A stretch of DNA of 20,900 nucleotides from Domibacillus sp. GTDB taxonomy: Bacteria; Bacillota; Bacilli; Bacillales; Domibacillaceae. The notes below the pieces were generated by a model. That model was not told where the DNA came from and searched no databases. It saw nothing but the letters and a program-made list of their open reading frames with translations. Of this stretch, positions 15,038-20,900 are shown one piece after another. The first letter of the stretch is position 1. Each line of letters begins with the position of its first letter. The stretch spans positions 1-20,900 of the forward strand of contig JAPSKG010000010.1 in the NCBI GenBank assembly GCA_031177795.1. Direction: 5' to 3'. The translations under genes were made by a program, and so were the position numbers.

Positions 15038-15039
15038 AG

Positions 15040-15246
15040 ATGGAAAAAGTCATTGCTTTTATATGGAGCTTTCTTCTCTTTTTTGTACCGGTCAGCAACG
15101 CTGAAGAAATGAAGCCGGAAAAAAAAGAACAACTCATTCATGTAACAGCTTTAACGGGCGGAGTCATTTTAACATCGCTTTTTTATACAGGAAGAAAAAA
15201 ATACAAAGGATCAAAGGAAAAGCCAGAACATAAGCATAACCTTTGA
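15040..15246 (+). CDS. Short exported membrane protein, possible miniature YpjB
   Basis: A 68-residue protein with a signal-peptide-like N-terminus (1-21, cleavage plausible after VSNA), an 11-residue charged linker, one membrane segment (about 33-50) and a basic, lysine-rich tail (GRKKYKGSKEK). The place after ypjA is where ypjB lies in B. subtilis. YpjB is a sporulation-associated protein of roughly 250 residues with an N-terminal signal and a C-terminal membrane anchor. This ORF looks like those two ends without the central domain, so it may be an in-frame internal deletion, or an unrelated small protein. ATG at 15040 has the better spacing to GGGGGG (15028-15033); ATG at 15034 adds two residues and could be used by reinitiation. 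Confidence 0.55.
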   Translation: MEKVIAFIWSFLLFFVPVSNAEEMKPEKKEQLIHVTALTGGVILTSLFYTGRKKYKGSKEKPEHKHNL

Positions 15247-15271
15247 CTCCAAGGGGTCTTATTTGTACAAT
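15243..15271 (+). promoter_or_regulatory. Strong sigma-A promoter for the zinc metallopeptidase
   Basis: TTGACT (15243-15248, 5 of 6) and TACAAT (15266-15271, 5 of 6) are spaced by 17 bases; the start is expected near 15278, leaving a 40-base leader. The -35 box overlaps the stop codon of the preceding short gene. Best promoter match in the window. Confidence 0.65.
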
Positions 15272-15317
15272 AGAAGTAAGAAAAATAAGCTAGATTAGAT
15301 GGAGGTAAGGGACTTAT

Positions 15318-15998
15318 ATGATATGGATCGTCTATTTTGCACTTCTCATCCTGTTGCCGTTATGGGCTCAGTTTAAGGTGAAAAGCACCTACAATAAATA
15401 TTCAAAAGTTCCTATTTCCACTGGGATTACCGGAGCAGAAACAGCGCGGAGAATTCTTGATGACAACGGATTGCACCATGTGAAAGTTGTTGAGACACGG
15501 GGCTTTTTAAGTGATCATTACAATCCGCTTACAAAAACAGTTCACCTGTCGCCGGACAATTATCATGGGCATTCAATCGCCGGTGCGGCGGTGGCAGCTC
15601 ATGAAGTGGGGCATGCAATTCAGGATCAGGTTGGCTATGCTTTTCTTCGCTTCCGTCATGCACTGGTGCCTGTCGCGAATATCAGCTCTAATTTATCTTG
15701 GGTGTTTATTATGATCGGGATTTTTACTACGGCGTCAAACATGTTGTTGCTGGGCATTATTTTAATGGCTGCTGGCGTACTTTTCCAGGTTATCACTTTG
15801 CCGGTAGAGTTTAATGCATCAAACCGCGCGATGGACCAAATTGTTTCATCCGGCGTTATCAGAAATAATGAAGAACGTGAAGCGCGGAAAGTATTAAATG
15901 CGGCAGCAATGACTTATGTAGCAGCTGCAGCCGTTGCCGTTCTAGAGCTTGTCCGTTTAGTGTTAATGTACACAGGCATGCTGCAAAGCGAAGATTAA
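15318..15998 (+). CDS. YugP-type zinc metallopeptidase (membrane-bound)
   Basis: A 226-residue membrane protein of the neutral zinc metallopeptidase family typified by B. subtilis YugP (Pfam Zn_peptidase_2). The zinc-binding HEVGH motif (95-99) is intact, preceded by the family segments VETRGFLSDHYNP (58-70) and TVHLSPDNYHG (74-84). Membrane helices lie at about 1-19, a pair at 115-158, and one near 200-220, so the peptidase site is next to the membrane. ATG at 15318 follows GGAGGT with slightly long spacing (11 bases). It has its own promoter and terminator and looks monocistronic. In B. subtilis yugP is elsewhere on the chromosome, as far as I recall. The substrate is unknown. Confidence 0.9.
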   Translation: MIWIVYFALLILLPLWAQFKVKSTYNKYSKVPISTGITGAETARRILDDNGLHHVKVVETRGFLSDHYNPLTKTVHLSPDNYHGHSIAGAAVAAHEVGHAIQDQVGYAFLRFRHALVPVANISSNLSWVFIMIGIFTTASNMLLLGIILMAAGVLFQVITLPVEFNASNRAMDQIVSSGVIRNNEEREARKVLNAAAMTYVAAAAVAVLELVRLVLMYTGMLQSED

Positions 15999-16001
15999 TA
16001 G

Positions 16002-16035
16002 AAAAAACACCGGTGGGATTATCCGGTGTTTTTTT
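16002..16035. terminator. Bidirectional terminator between convergent genes
   Basis: AAAAAACACCGG (16002-16013) and CCGGTGTTTTTT (16023-16034) form a perfect 12-base-pair stem with a 9-base loop. The A-rich and T-rich arms provide a T-tract in both directions, serving the metallopeptidase gene (+) and the YitT-family gene (-), whose stop codon is only four bases away. Confidence 0.9.
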
Positions 16036-16038
16036 CTT

Positions 16039-16911
16039 TTATTTTTCGATGGGTTGTTTGTTTTCATCAAGTGTAAATCCTTCGCCGAAAACATCGTGGA
16101 CAACGGTAACGGAAACAAAGGCATGTGGATCAACAGCATGAATAATGTTTTTTAGCCGAACAATTTCATTTTTTCCAACCACACAATATAAAACATCTCG
16201 TTCTTGTTTTGTAAAGGAGCCATAACCTTTTAAAATAGTGACACCCCGGTCCATGCGTTTATTGATTTCGGCGGCAATCTCTTCGTGAAAAGAAGAAATA
16301 ATCATGGCACCTCTTGCTGCATAAGCCCCTTCTTGCATAAAATCAATAACACGTGCTCCCGTAAAAACAGCAACAAGAGTGTACATCGCTTCCCTGTAGT
16401 CAATATAAGTTGCCAATGAAGCGATAATTACACAGGCGTCAAATAAAAACATTGTTTTTCCCATGCTGGTTTGCCGGTATTTATGAAGAAGTCGTGCAAT
16501 AATATCGACTCCGCCTGTTGTGCCGCCGTAACGAAATGTAATTCCTAAGCCGATGCCGATGAACACGCCCGCAAATAGGGCCGCCAAAAATAAATCATTA
16601 TGCAGTGGAATTTGAAGCTGGTAGCGTTGAAAAATAAATAAAAAAATTGAAACGCTGATTGTGCCAATTAATGTATAGTAAAACGAGACACGGCCAAGCA
16701 GCTTCCAGCCAATAAAGAAAAGTGGAATATTTAAAACCAGGTTAGAGTATGAAGGGTTTATTCCAAACAAGCTGTATAATAAAAGTGTAATCCCGGTAAA
16801 ACCGCCTTCAGCCAAATTGTTTTGCATGTTAAAATGAACAAGCCCAAAAGAAAAAACAGCTGACCCAATTAAAATAAAAAAAATATTTTTAAATTTCACA
16901 CCGTTTTTCAT
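16039..16911 (-). CDS. ypjC: YitT family membrane protein (YpjC-like)
   Basis: A 290-residue protein with five or so N-terminal membrane helices (about 10-27, 38-70, 76-95, 107-126 and 152-170), the family motif GGTTGGVDII (129-138) in a loop, and a C-terminal soluble DUF2179 domain (about 200-285). This is the standard YitT-family layout, and length and position match B. subtilis YpjC. The function of the family is not established; transport has been suggested from topology. On the minus strand the ATG at 16911 is preceded by AAAGGAGA. It converges on the metallopeptidase gene with a shared terminator and diverges from ypjD. It is the only minus-strand gene in the window. Confidence 0.9.
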   Translation of the reverse strand: MKNGVKFKNIFFILIGSAVFSFGLVHFNMQNNLAEGGFTGITLLLYSLFGINPSYSNLVLNIPLFFIGWKLLGRVSFYYTLIGTISVSIFLFIFQRYQLQIPLHNDLFLAALFAGVFIGIGLGITFRYGGTTGGVDIIARLLHKYRQTSMGKTMFLFDACVIIASLATYIDYREAMYTLVAVFTGARVIDFMQEGAYAARGAMIISSFHEEIAAEINKRMDRGVTILKGYGSFTKQERDVLYCVVGKNEIVRLKNIIHAVDPHAFVSVTVVHDVFGEGFTLDENKQPIEK

Positions 16912-17009
16912 TACATTCTCCTTTTTCGTTTAGTATGGCGGCTAAAAAGAAAAAATTGCACCGCCCGTATATAATTAGTAACATAAAGAAGAAAGAAAGT
17001 GGTGGGAAA
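16912..17009. promoter_or_regulatory. Divergent intergenic region between ypjC and ypjD
   Basis: Ninety-eight bases that should hold promoters for both directions. A TATAAT (16970-16975) is seen on the + strand but has no acceptable -35 at 17 bases. A 5-base GC inverted repeat GGCGG (16937-16941) and CCGCC (16961-16965) stands out in the AT-rich background and could be an operator or a weak hairpin. I cannot assign promoters with confidence. Confidence 0.3.
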
Positions 17010-17345
17010 ATGGATAAATCAATGCGTGAGATGCAAAAAGAAGTGGATGAATACATTGGGCAGTTTAAAGAAGGATATTTTAGTCCGCTGGCCATGATAG
17101 CACGCCTCACAGAAGAAGTGGGTGAGCTGGCCCGAGAAGTAAATCACTATTACGGTGAAAAACCAAAAAAAGCAACAGAAAAAGAAAAAACAATTGAAGA
17201 AGAACTAGGCGATGTTTTGTTTGTGGCAATTTGTTTAGCGAATTCACTCAATATTGATTTGCAAACTGCACATGACAGAGTGATGAATAAATTTCAAACT
17301 AGAGACAAAAATCGCTGGACAAGAATAGAGGAGGAAGAAAAATGA
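17010..17345 (+). CDS. ypjD: MazG-type nucleotide pyrophosphohydrolase (YpjD)
   Basis: A 111-residue all-helical protein of the MazG-like/dUTPase superfamily that would hydrolyse nucleoside triphosphates to monophosphates and pyrophosphate with Mg2+. Metal-binding motifs are present: EEVGE (35-39) in the first helix pair and E65-L-G-D68 in the second, followed by VLFVAICLANSLNID. Single-domain length is typical and equals what I recall for B. subtilis YpjD. ATG at 17010 follows GGTGGG; the frame stays open upstream to 16935 but without a ribosome binding site. The end overlaps dapB by four bases (ATGA), so it starts the dapB operon. The true substrate is unknown. Confidence 0.92.
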   Translation: MDKSMREMQKEVDEYIGQFKEGYFSPLAMIARLTEEVGELAREVNHYYGEKPKKATEKEKTIEEELGDVLFVAICLANSLNIDLQTAHDRVMNKFQTRDKNRWTRIEEEEK

Positions 17346-18139
17346 GCAGTATCCGAGTTATAATTGCAGGTCCGCGAGGCCGGATGGGAACAGAAGCAGT
17401 AAAAATGGTGATGGGGACGCCTGAGTTTGAATTGGTTGCCGCATTAGACCGGAAACATGGCGGGCAAACACTTGGTGATATTGGATTTGATGATTCCAAC
17501 GCACCTATTTATACAAATGCCCAGGACTGCTTTACCGAGCAGCCTGCTGATGTGTTAATTGATTTAACAACTCCTGAATATGGTTATGTACATACAAAAA
17601 CAGCGCTTGAACATGGAATCCGTCCGGTAGTCGGGACAACAGGATTTACAGATGAACAATTAGCAGAGCTAAAAGAGCTCGCTGAATCAAAAGAACTGGG
17701 CTGCATTATTGCACCAAATTTTGCGATCGGTGCGGTACTGATGATGAAATTTTCTCAAATGGCAGCTAAATATTTTAATGATGTAGAAATCATTGAACTC
17801 CACCATGACCAAAAACTGGATGCCCCGTCTGGAACAGCTGTTAAAACGGCGCAAATGATTAATGAAATTCGCCAGCCGAAAAAGCAGGGACACCCGGATG
17901 AAAAAGAAATTATTCCTGGTGCACGGGGTGCAGAAATGAATGGAATGCACATTCATAGTGTGCGCTTGCCAGGTTTGATTGCCCATCAACAAGTTTTGTT
18001 TGGAGCGGGCGGCGAAACGCTTACGATTCGTCACGATTCATATAATCGGGCTTCTTTTATGTCTGGCGTAAAAGTGTGTGTAGAAACAGTAATGAAAACA
18101 AAAACACTTGTATACGGGTTGGAAAATATTTTAGATTAA
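17342..18139 (+). CDS. dapB: 4-hydroxy-tetrahydrodipicolinate reductase
   Basis: This NAD(P)H-dependent enzyme makes tetrahydrodipicolinate in the diaminopimelate/lysine pathway, which supplies peptidoglycan and, in spore formers, dipicolinate precursors. The 265-residue protein has the nucleotide-binding GPRGRMG (10-16), GTTGF (98-102), and the catalytic and substrate-binding block ELHHDQKLDAPSGTA (152-166) with H154, H155 and K158. Full length for Bacillus. The ATG overlaps the ypjD stop (ATGA) and follows GAGGAGG inside ypjD. mgsA begins 13 bases downstream. Confidence 0.97.
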   Translation: MSSIRVIIAGPRGRMGTEAVKMVMGTPEFELVAALDRKHGGQTLGDIGFDDSNAPIYTNAQDCFTEQPADVLIDLTTPEYGYVHTKTALEHGIRPVVGTTGFTDEQLAELKELAESKELGCIIAPNFAIGAVLMMKFSQMAAKYFNDVEIIELHHDQKLDAPSGTAVKTAQMINEIRQPKKQGHPDEKEIIPGARGAEMNGMHIHSVRLPGLIAHQQVLFGAGGETLTIRHDSYNRASFMSGVKVCVETVMKTKTLVYGLENILD

Positions 18140-18152
18140 GCGGGGGATTTTA

Positions 18153-18530
18153 ATGAATATTGCACTTATTGCGCATGATAAGAAAAAAGAAGATTTAATA
18201 GATTTCGTTGAACAGCACAAAGATATTTTTGGAAAACATACTTTGTTTGCGACTGGAACAACGGGAACACGAGTTATGGAAAAAACAGGCCTTGATGTTC
18301 ATCGTTTTCAATCCGGCCCGCTTGGAGGAGACCAGGAAATTGGCGCTCGTATTGCAAGGGGCGAAATGGACTTTGTTTTTTTCTTCCGAGATCCTCTTAC
18401 TGCGCAGCCGCATGAGCCAGATGTAACAGCTCTTGTGCGCCTTTGCGATGTTTATGCAGTTCCGCTTGCTACAAATCTTGGAACAGCCCGCGTTTTAATT
18501 GATGGTATTATAGAAGAACAAAGTGAGTAA
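18153..18530 (+). CDS. mgsA: Methylglyoxal synthase
   Basis: This enzyme converts dihydroxyacetone phosphate to methylglyoxal and phosphate, a bypass that relieves sugar-phosphate build-up. The 125-residue protein has the phosphate-binding GTTGTR (35-40), the GPLGGDQEIGARIA signature with catalytic D60 (55-68), and FFFRDPLTAQPHEPDV (76-91) with H87. It ends shortly after LATNLGTARVLIDGIIEE, about a dozen residues before the end of the 137-residue B. subtilis enzyme as I remember it; all active-site residues are upstream of that. ATG at 18153 follows CGGGGGA. In B. subtilis bshB1 follows; here bshA comes next after 17 bases. Confidence 0.95.
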   Translation: MNIALIAHDKKKEDLIDFVEQHKDIFGKHTLFATGTTGTRVMEKTGLDVHRFQSGPLGGDQEIGARIARGEMDFVFFFRDPLTAQPHEPDVTALVRLCDVYAVPLATNLGTARVLIDGIIEEQSE

Positions 18531-18547
18531 TTGGCAGGAGAGACCAA

Positions 18548-19690
18548 ATGGGATTAAATATCGGCATTACATGTTATCCGACAGTTGGCGGCTCAGGTGT
18601 TGTCGCAACAGAACTCGGAAAATTGCTCGCTGAAAAAGGACATAACATTCACTTTATAACATCTGCCGTTCCTTTTCGCTTGAACCGGATGTACCATAAT
18701 ATCTTTTTTCATCAAGTGGAAGTTAACCAGTATTCAGTGTTTCAATATGCACCGTATGATATTGCACTGGCAAGTAAAATGGCCGATGTGATAAGGCGAG
18801 AAAAACTTGATATTTTGCATGTGCATTACGCTATTCCTCATGCTGTTTGTGCCATTTTAGCAAAGCAAATGGCAAAATCGAATGTAAAGATTGTCACAAC
18901 ACTTCATGGAACAGATATCACGGTGCTTGGTGCGGATGCTGCCATGACATCGGCTATAAAATATGGAATTGAACAATCAGATGCTGTGACAGCAGTTTCC
19001 GATTCGCTTGTTCAGCAAACAAAAGAAATGATTACGCCGGATAAACCAATTGAAACGGTTTATAACTTTATTGATGAGCGTGTGTACCGGCCGGTTCACC
19101 AGGTGTCTCATTTAAAAAAAGAATTTGGAATTGCGGAAAATGAAAAAGTAATGATTCATGTTTCCAACTTCCGAGCTGTAAAACGTGTAACAGACGTAAT
19201 TAAAGTTTTTGCAAGGGTATTAGAACAAATGCCGGCAAAGCTTTTGCTTGTAGGGGACGGCCCGGAAAAAACGGTTGTTTGCCGCCTTGCAGAATCGCTT
19301 GGGCTTGAAGGGCAAGTTTTATATCTCGGCAAGCAAGATAATGTCGAAGAGCTGTATGGGATTAGCGATGTAAAGCTTCTTTTGTCTGAAAAAGAAAGCT
19401 TTGGCCTGGTGGCCTTAGAAGCAATGGCATGTGGTGTGCCATGTGTAGGAACAAAAGCAGGAGGCATACCTGAAGTAATTGAAGACGGAAAAAACGGATT
19501 TGTTTGCCCAATCGGTGACATTGAGGCTATTAGTGATGCTGTCATTCGCTTGCTAACGGACGAAGCACTTTTTGAACAAATGAAACAAAAAGCGATCGAA
19601 ACCGTTCAAACACGATTTCACTCAGCGGACATTGTCGGACAGTACGAGCGCATCTATGAAAAGCTGTTGAAGGAGAACGAAAATGATTGA
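18548..19690 (+). CDS. bshA: N-acetyl-alpha-D-glucosaminyl L-malate synthase
   Basis: This GT4-family (GT-B fold) glycosyltransferase joins UDP-GlcNAc and L-malate in the first step of bacillithiol synthesis. The 380-residue protein begins with the sugar-acceptor loop CYPTVGGSGVVATELG (9-24). It carries HVHYAIPHA (91-99), TTLHGTDITVLG (117-128), SNFRAVKR (206-213), LLVGDGPE (233-240) and the EX7E motif (E283 to E291) in KESFGLVALEAMACGVP. These fit BshA better than a generic glycosyltransferase, as does the context. ATG at 18548 follows GCAGGAGAG. It overlaps cca by eight bases. The deacetylase gene bshB1, usually next to it in B. subtilis, is not in this window. Confidence 0.95.
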   Translation: MGLNIGITCYPTVGGSGVVATELGKLLAEKGHNIHFITSAVPFRLNRMYHNIFFHQVEVNQYSVFQYAPYDIALASKMADVIRREKLDILHVHYAIPHAVCAILAKQMAKSNVKIVTTLHGTDITVLGADAAMTSAIKYGIEQSDAVTAVSDSLVQQTKEMITPDKPIETVYNFIDERVYRPVHQVSHLKKEFGIAENEKVMIHVSNFRAVKRVTDVIKVFARVLEQMPAKLLLVGDGPEKTVVCRLAESLGLEGQVLYLGKQDNVEELYGISDVKLLLSEKESFGLVALEAMACGVPCVGTKAGGIPEVIEDGKNGFVCPIGDIEAISDAVIRLLTDEALFEQMKQKAIETVQTRFHSADIVGQYERIYEKLLKENEND

Positions 19691-20876
19691 TCATCCTTTT
19701 TTCCAAGAAGCTCTGCCCATTTTAAGGAAGCTTGAAAAAGCAGGTTATGAAGCTGTTTTTGTAGGAGGAGCCGTACGGGACTTTTTATTGCAGCGGCCGG
19801 TTACGGATGTGGACATTGCCACATCCGCCGAGCCGTTTGAAGTAAAACAAATTTTCACTCATACTGTGGATTTGGGTATTGAACATGGTACGGTCCTCGT
19901 ATTGCTTGGCGGGCGTGGATTTGAGGTAACAACGTTCCGGACAGAATCAGGATACAGCGATTTCAGAAGGCCGGACAGCGTAAAGTTTGTCAGGTCTCTT
20001 TATGAAGATTTGAAACGCCGTGATTTTACCATTAATGCAATGGCAATGACAGAGGATGGAAAGCTGATTGATCCGTTTAACGGAAAAGAAGATTTGAAAA
20101 AAAAAATAATACGGACCGTAGGAAGTGCAACTGAACGCTTTTCAGAAGATGCCCTTCGAATGATGAGGGCTGCCCGGTTTATTAGTCAGCTTTCATTTGA
20201 GCTTGATTTGGAAACGAAAAAAGCGATGCAGGAGCTTGCCGAACTTCTCTCCTATATCGCAGTCGAGCGAAAATTAAATGAAATCGATAAATTATTTGCC
20301 GGCACAGAAAAAAAGAAAGCTCTTGCTATGTTAATTGAAACAGGGCTGTTTACATATTTGCCAGGGTTTTATGCGCAAAAACAAGTTCTTCAGGAAATAA
20401 TAGCTTTTCCAATCAATTCATTGTCTGAAGATCAGATGTGGCTGTTGACAGCTTTTATGTTTGAGCCCGATCAGGTAAAGGAGTTTTTGGGGAAGTGGCG
20501 AATGTCTCAAAAGCGAATAAAGCGGATTGCTAAGGGTGTCCATGCATTGAAGCGTTTTCAAAAAGAAGGCTGGCATGAGGTGCTTTTATACGAAGCCGGA
20601 TTGGATGTTGCCAAAGACAGTGCTAAAGTAGCCTCAGTTTTAAACGAAACCACTTTTTCTGTGGATGAAGTAGCGGAACGCTGGCACTCCCTGCCGATTA
20701 AAAGCCGTCAAGAACTGGATGTTACAGGAACTGATTTAATAAAATGGGCTGAAAAGCCTCGTGGCGCCTGGATTAAAGAGTGCCTGGAGCAAGCAGAAAA
20801 AGCGGTGCTAACCCAAAAGGTTGCAAACCGAAAAAGTGAAATAGAAAGGTGGGTCCGCGCATGCAACCTTCTGTAA
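19683..20876 (+). CDS. cca: CCA tRNA nucleotidyltransferase
   Basis: This template-independent polymerase adds or repairs the 3'-terminal CCA of tRNAs. The 397-residue class II enzyme has GGAVRD (28-33), the metal-binding DVD (42-44), DFRRPDSVKFV (93-103), RRDFTIN (112-118), and EDALRMMRAARF (155-166) with the EDxxR nucleotide-selection motif, followed by the helical neck, body and tail domains. Length fits the Bacillus CCA-adding enzymes. ATG at 19683 follows AAGGAGA inside the end of bshA (8-base overlap), and its 3' end overlaps birA by 16 bases. Older Bacillus name: papS. Confidence 0.96.
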   Translation: MIDHPFFQEALPILRKLEKAGYEAVFVGGAVRDFLLQRPVTDVDIATSAEPFEVKQIFTHTVDLGIEHGTVLVLLGGRGFEVTTFRTESGYSDFRRPDSVKFVRSLYEDLKRRDFTINAMAMTEDGKLIDPFNGKEDLKKKIIRTVGSATERFSEDALRMMRAARFISQLSFELDLETKKAMQELAELLSYIAVERKLNEIDKLFAGTEKKKALAMLIETGLFTYLPGFYAQKQVLQEIIAFPINSLSEDQMWLLTAFMFEPDQVKEFLGKWRMSQKRIKRIAKGVHALKRFQKEGWHEVLLYEAGLDVAKDSAKVASVLNETTFSVDEVAERWHSLPIKSRQELDVTGTDLIKWAEKPRGAWIKECLEQAEKAVLTQKVANRKSEIERWVRACNLL

Positions 20877-20900
20877 AGCACAAAATGCTTGAAGTATTTA
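20861..20900 (+). CDS. birA: Biotin ligase / biotin repressor, 5' end only
   Basis: The first 13 codons of an ORF beginning at ATG 20861 after AAAGGTGGG run off the window. The start of the peptide (MQPSVKHKMLEVF) resembles the beginning of the N-terminal winged-helix domain of bifunctional BirA, and birA follows cca in B. subtilis. Identification rests mainly on synteny because too little sequence is present. It overlaps the end of cca by 16 bases in another frame. Confidence 0.6.
   Translation, partial: MQPSVKHKMLEVF

Noticed and set aside
16956..16975. TTGCAC and TATAAT as a ypjD promoter
   Set aside because: Spacer is only 8 bases; the sequence at the correct -35 distance is AAGAAA.
1..20900. 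T-box, riboswitch, tRNA, rRNA, CRISPR, insertion sequence or prophage signals
   Set aside because: I looked for T-box AGGGTGGNACCGCG, tRNA-like cloverleaf ends, regularly spaced repeats, transposase motifs and terminal repeats and saw none.

Overview
The window is a stretch of core chromosome from a moderately AT-rich, low-GC Gram-positive bacterium of the order Bacillales, most likely a Bacillaceae-type endospore former. Gene content and order closely follow what I recall of the Bacillus subtilis segment running from hepS/menG/hepT through the aromatic amino acid genes and qcrABC to dapB, bshA, cca and birA. Strong AGGAGG-type ribosome binding sites, TTGACA/TATAAT-like promoters and hairpin-plus-T-tract terminators fit this. 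All genes but one (a YitT-family membrane protein at 16039-16911) are on the + strand. No RNA gene, insertion sequence, prophage or CRISPR array is visible.

Layout. (1) 1-3144: hepS-menG-hepT make the heptaprenyl side chain and do the C-methylation of menaquinone, followed by ndk with its own candidate promoter and terminator. (2) 3145-3474: a gene-free spacer where B. subtilis has cheR. (3) 3475-9663: aroC-aroB-aroH-hisC-tyrA-aroA, tightly packed and closed by a terminator; the trpEDCFBA block found between aroH and hisC in B. subtilis is absent. (4) 9724-11663: ypiA (TPR protein) and ypiB (UPF0302/IDEAL protein) with promoter and terminator. (5) 11731-14382: ypiF, then qcrABC, the Rieske/cytochrome b/cytochrome bc subunits of menaquinol:cytochrome c reductase, with their own promoter and terminator. 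(6) 14400-16911: ypjA, a very short ypjB-like gene, a YugP-type zinc metallopeptidase with a strong private promoter, and the convergent YitT-family gene; the last two share a bidirectional terminator. (7) 17010-20900: ypjD-dapB-mgsA-bshA-cca-birA, nearly gapless; bshB1, which sits between mgsA and bshA in B. subtilis, is missing, and birA runs off the end.

How it fits together: HepS/HepT plus MenG imply a menaquinone with a heptaprenyl tail (MK-7, inferred), which QcrABC would oxidise. AroB, AroA and AroC complete the shikimate route to chorismate, which also feeds menaquinone; AroH, TyrA and HisC carry chorismate toward tyrosine and phenylalanine. The last operon mixes lysine/cell-wall precursor synthesis (DapB), methylglyoxal production (MgsA), bacillithiol synthesis (BshA), tRNA 3'-end maturation (Cca) and biotin ligation (BirA).

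I did not find a new biological system. The points worth a second look are three clean gene absences relative to B. subtilis (cheR, trp block, bshB1), a miniaturised ypjB preceded by a hairpin and three-codon upstream ORF, a cre-like site overlapping the ndk promoter, and a few architectural details. Comparisons with B. subtilis are from memory, not from an alignment.
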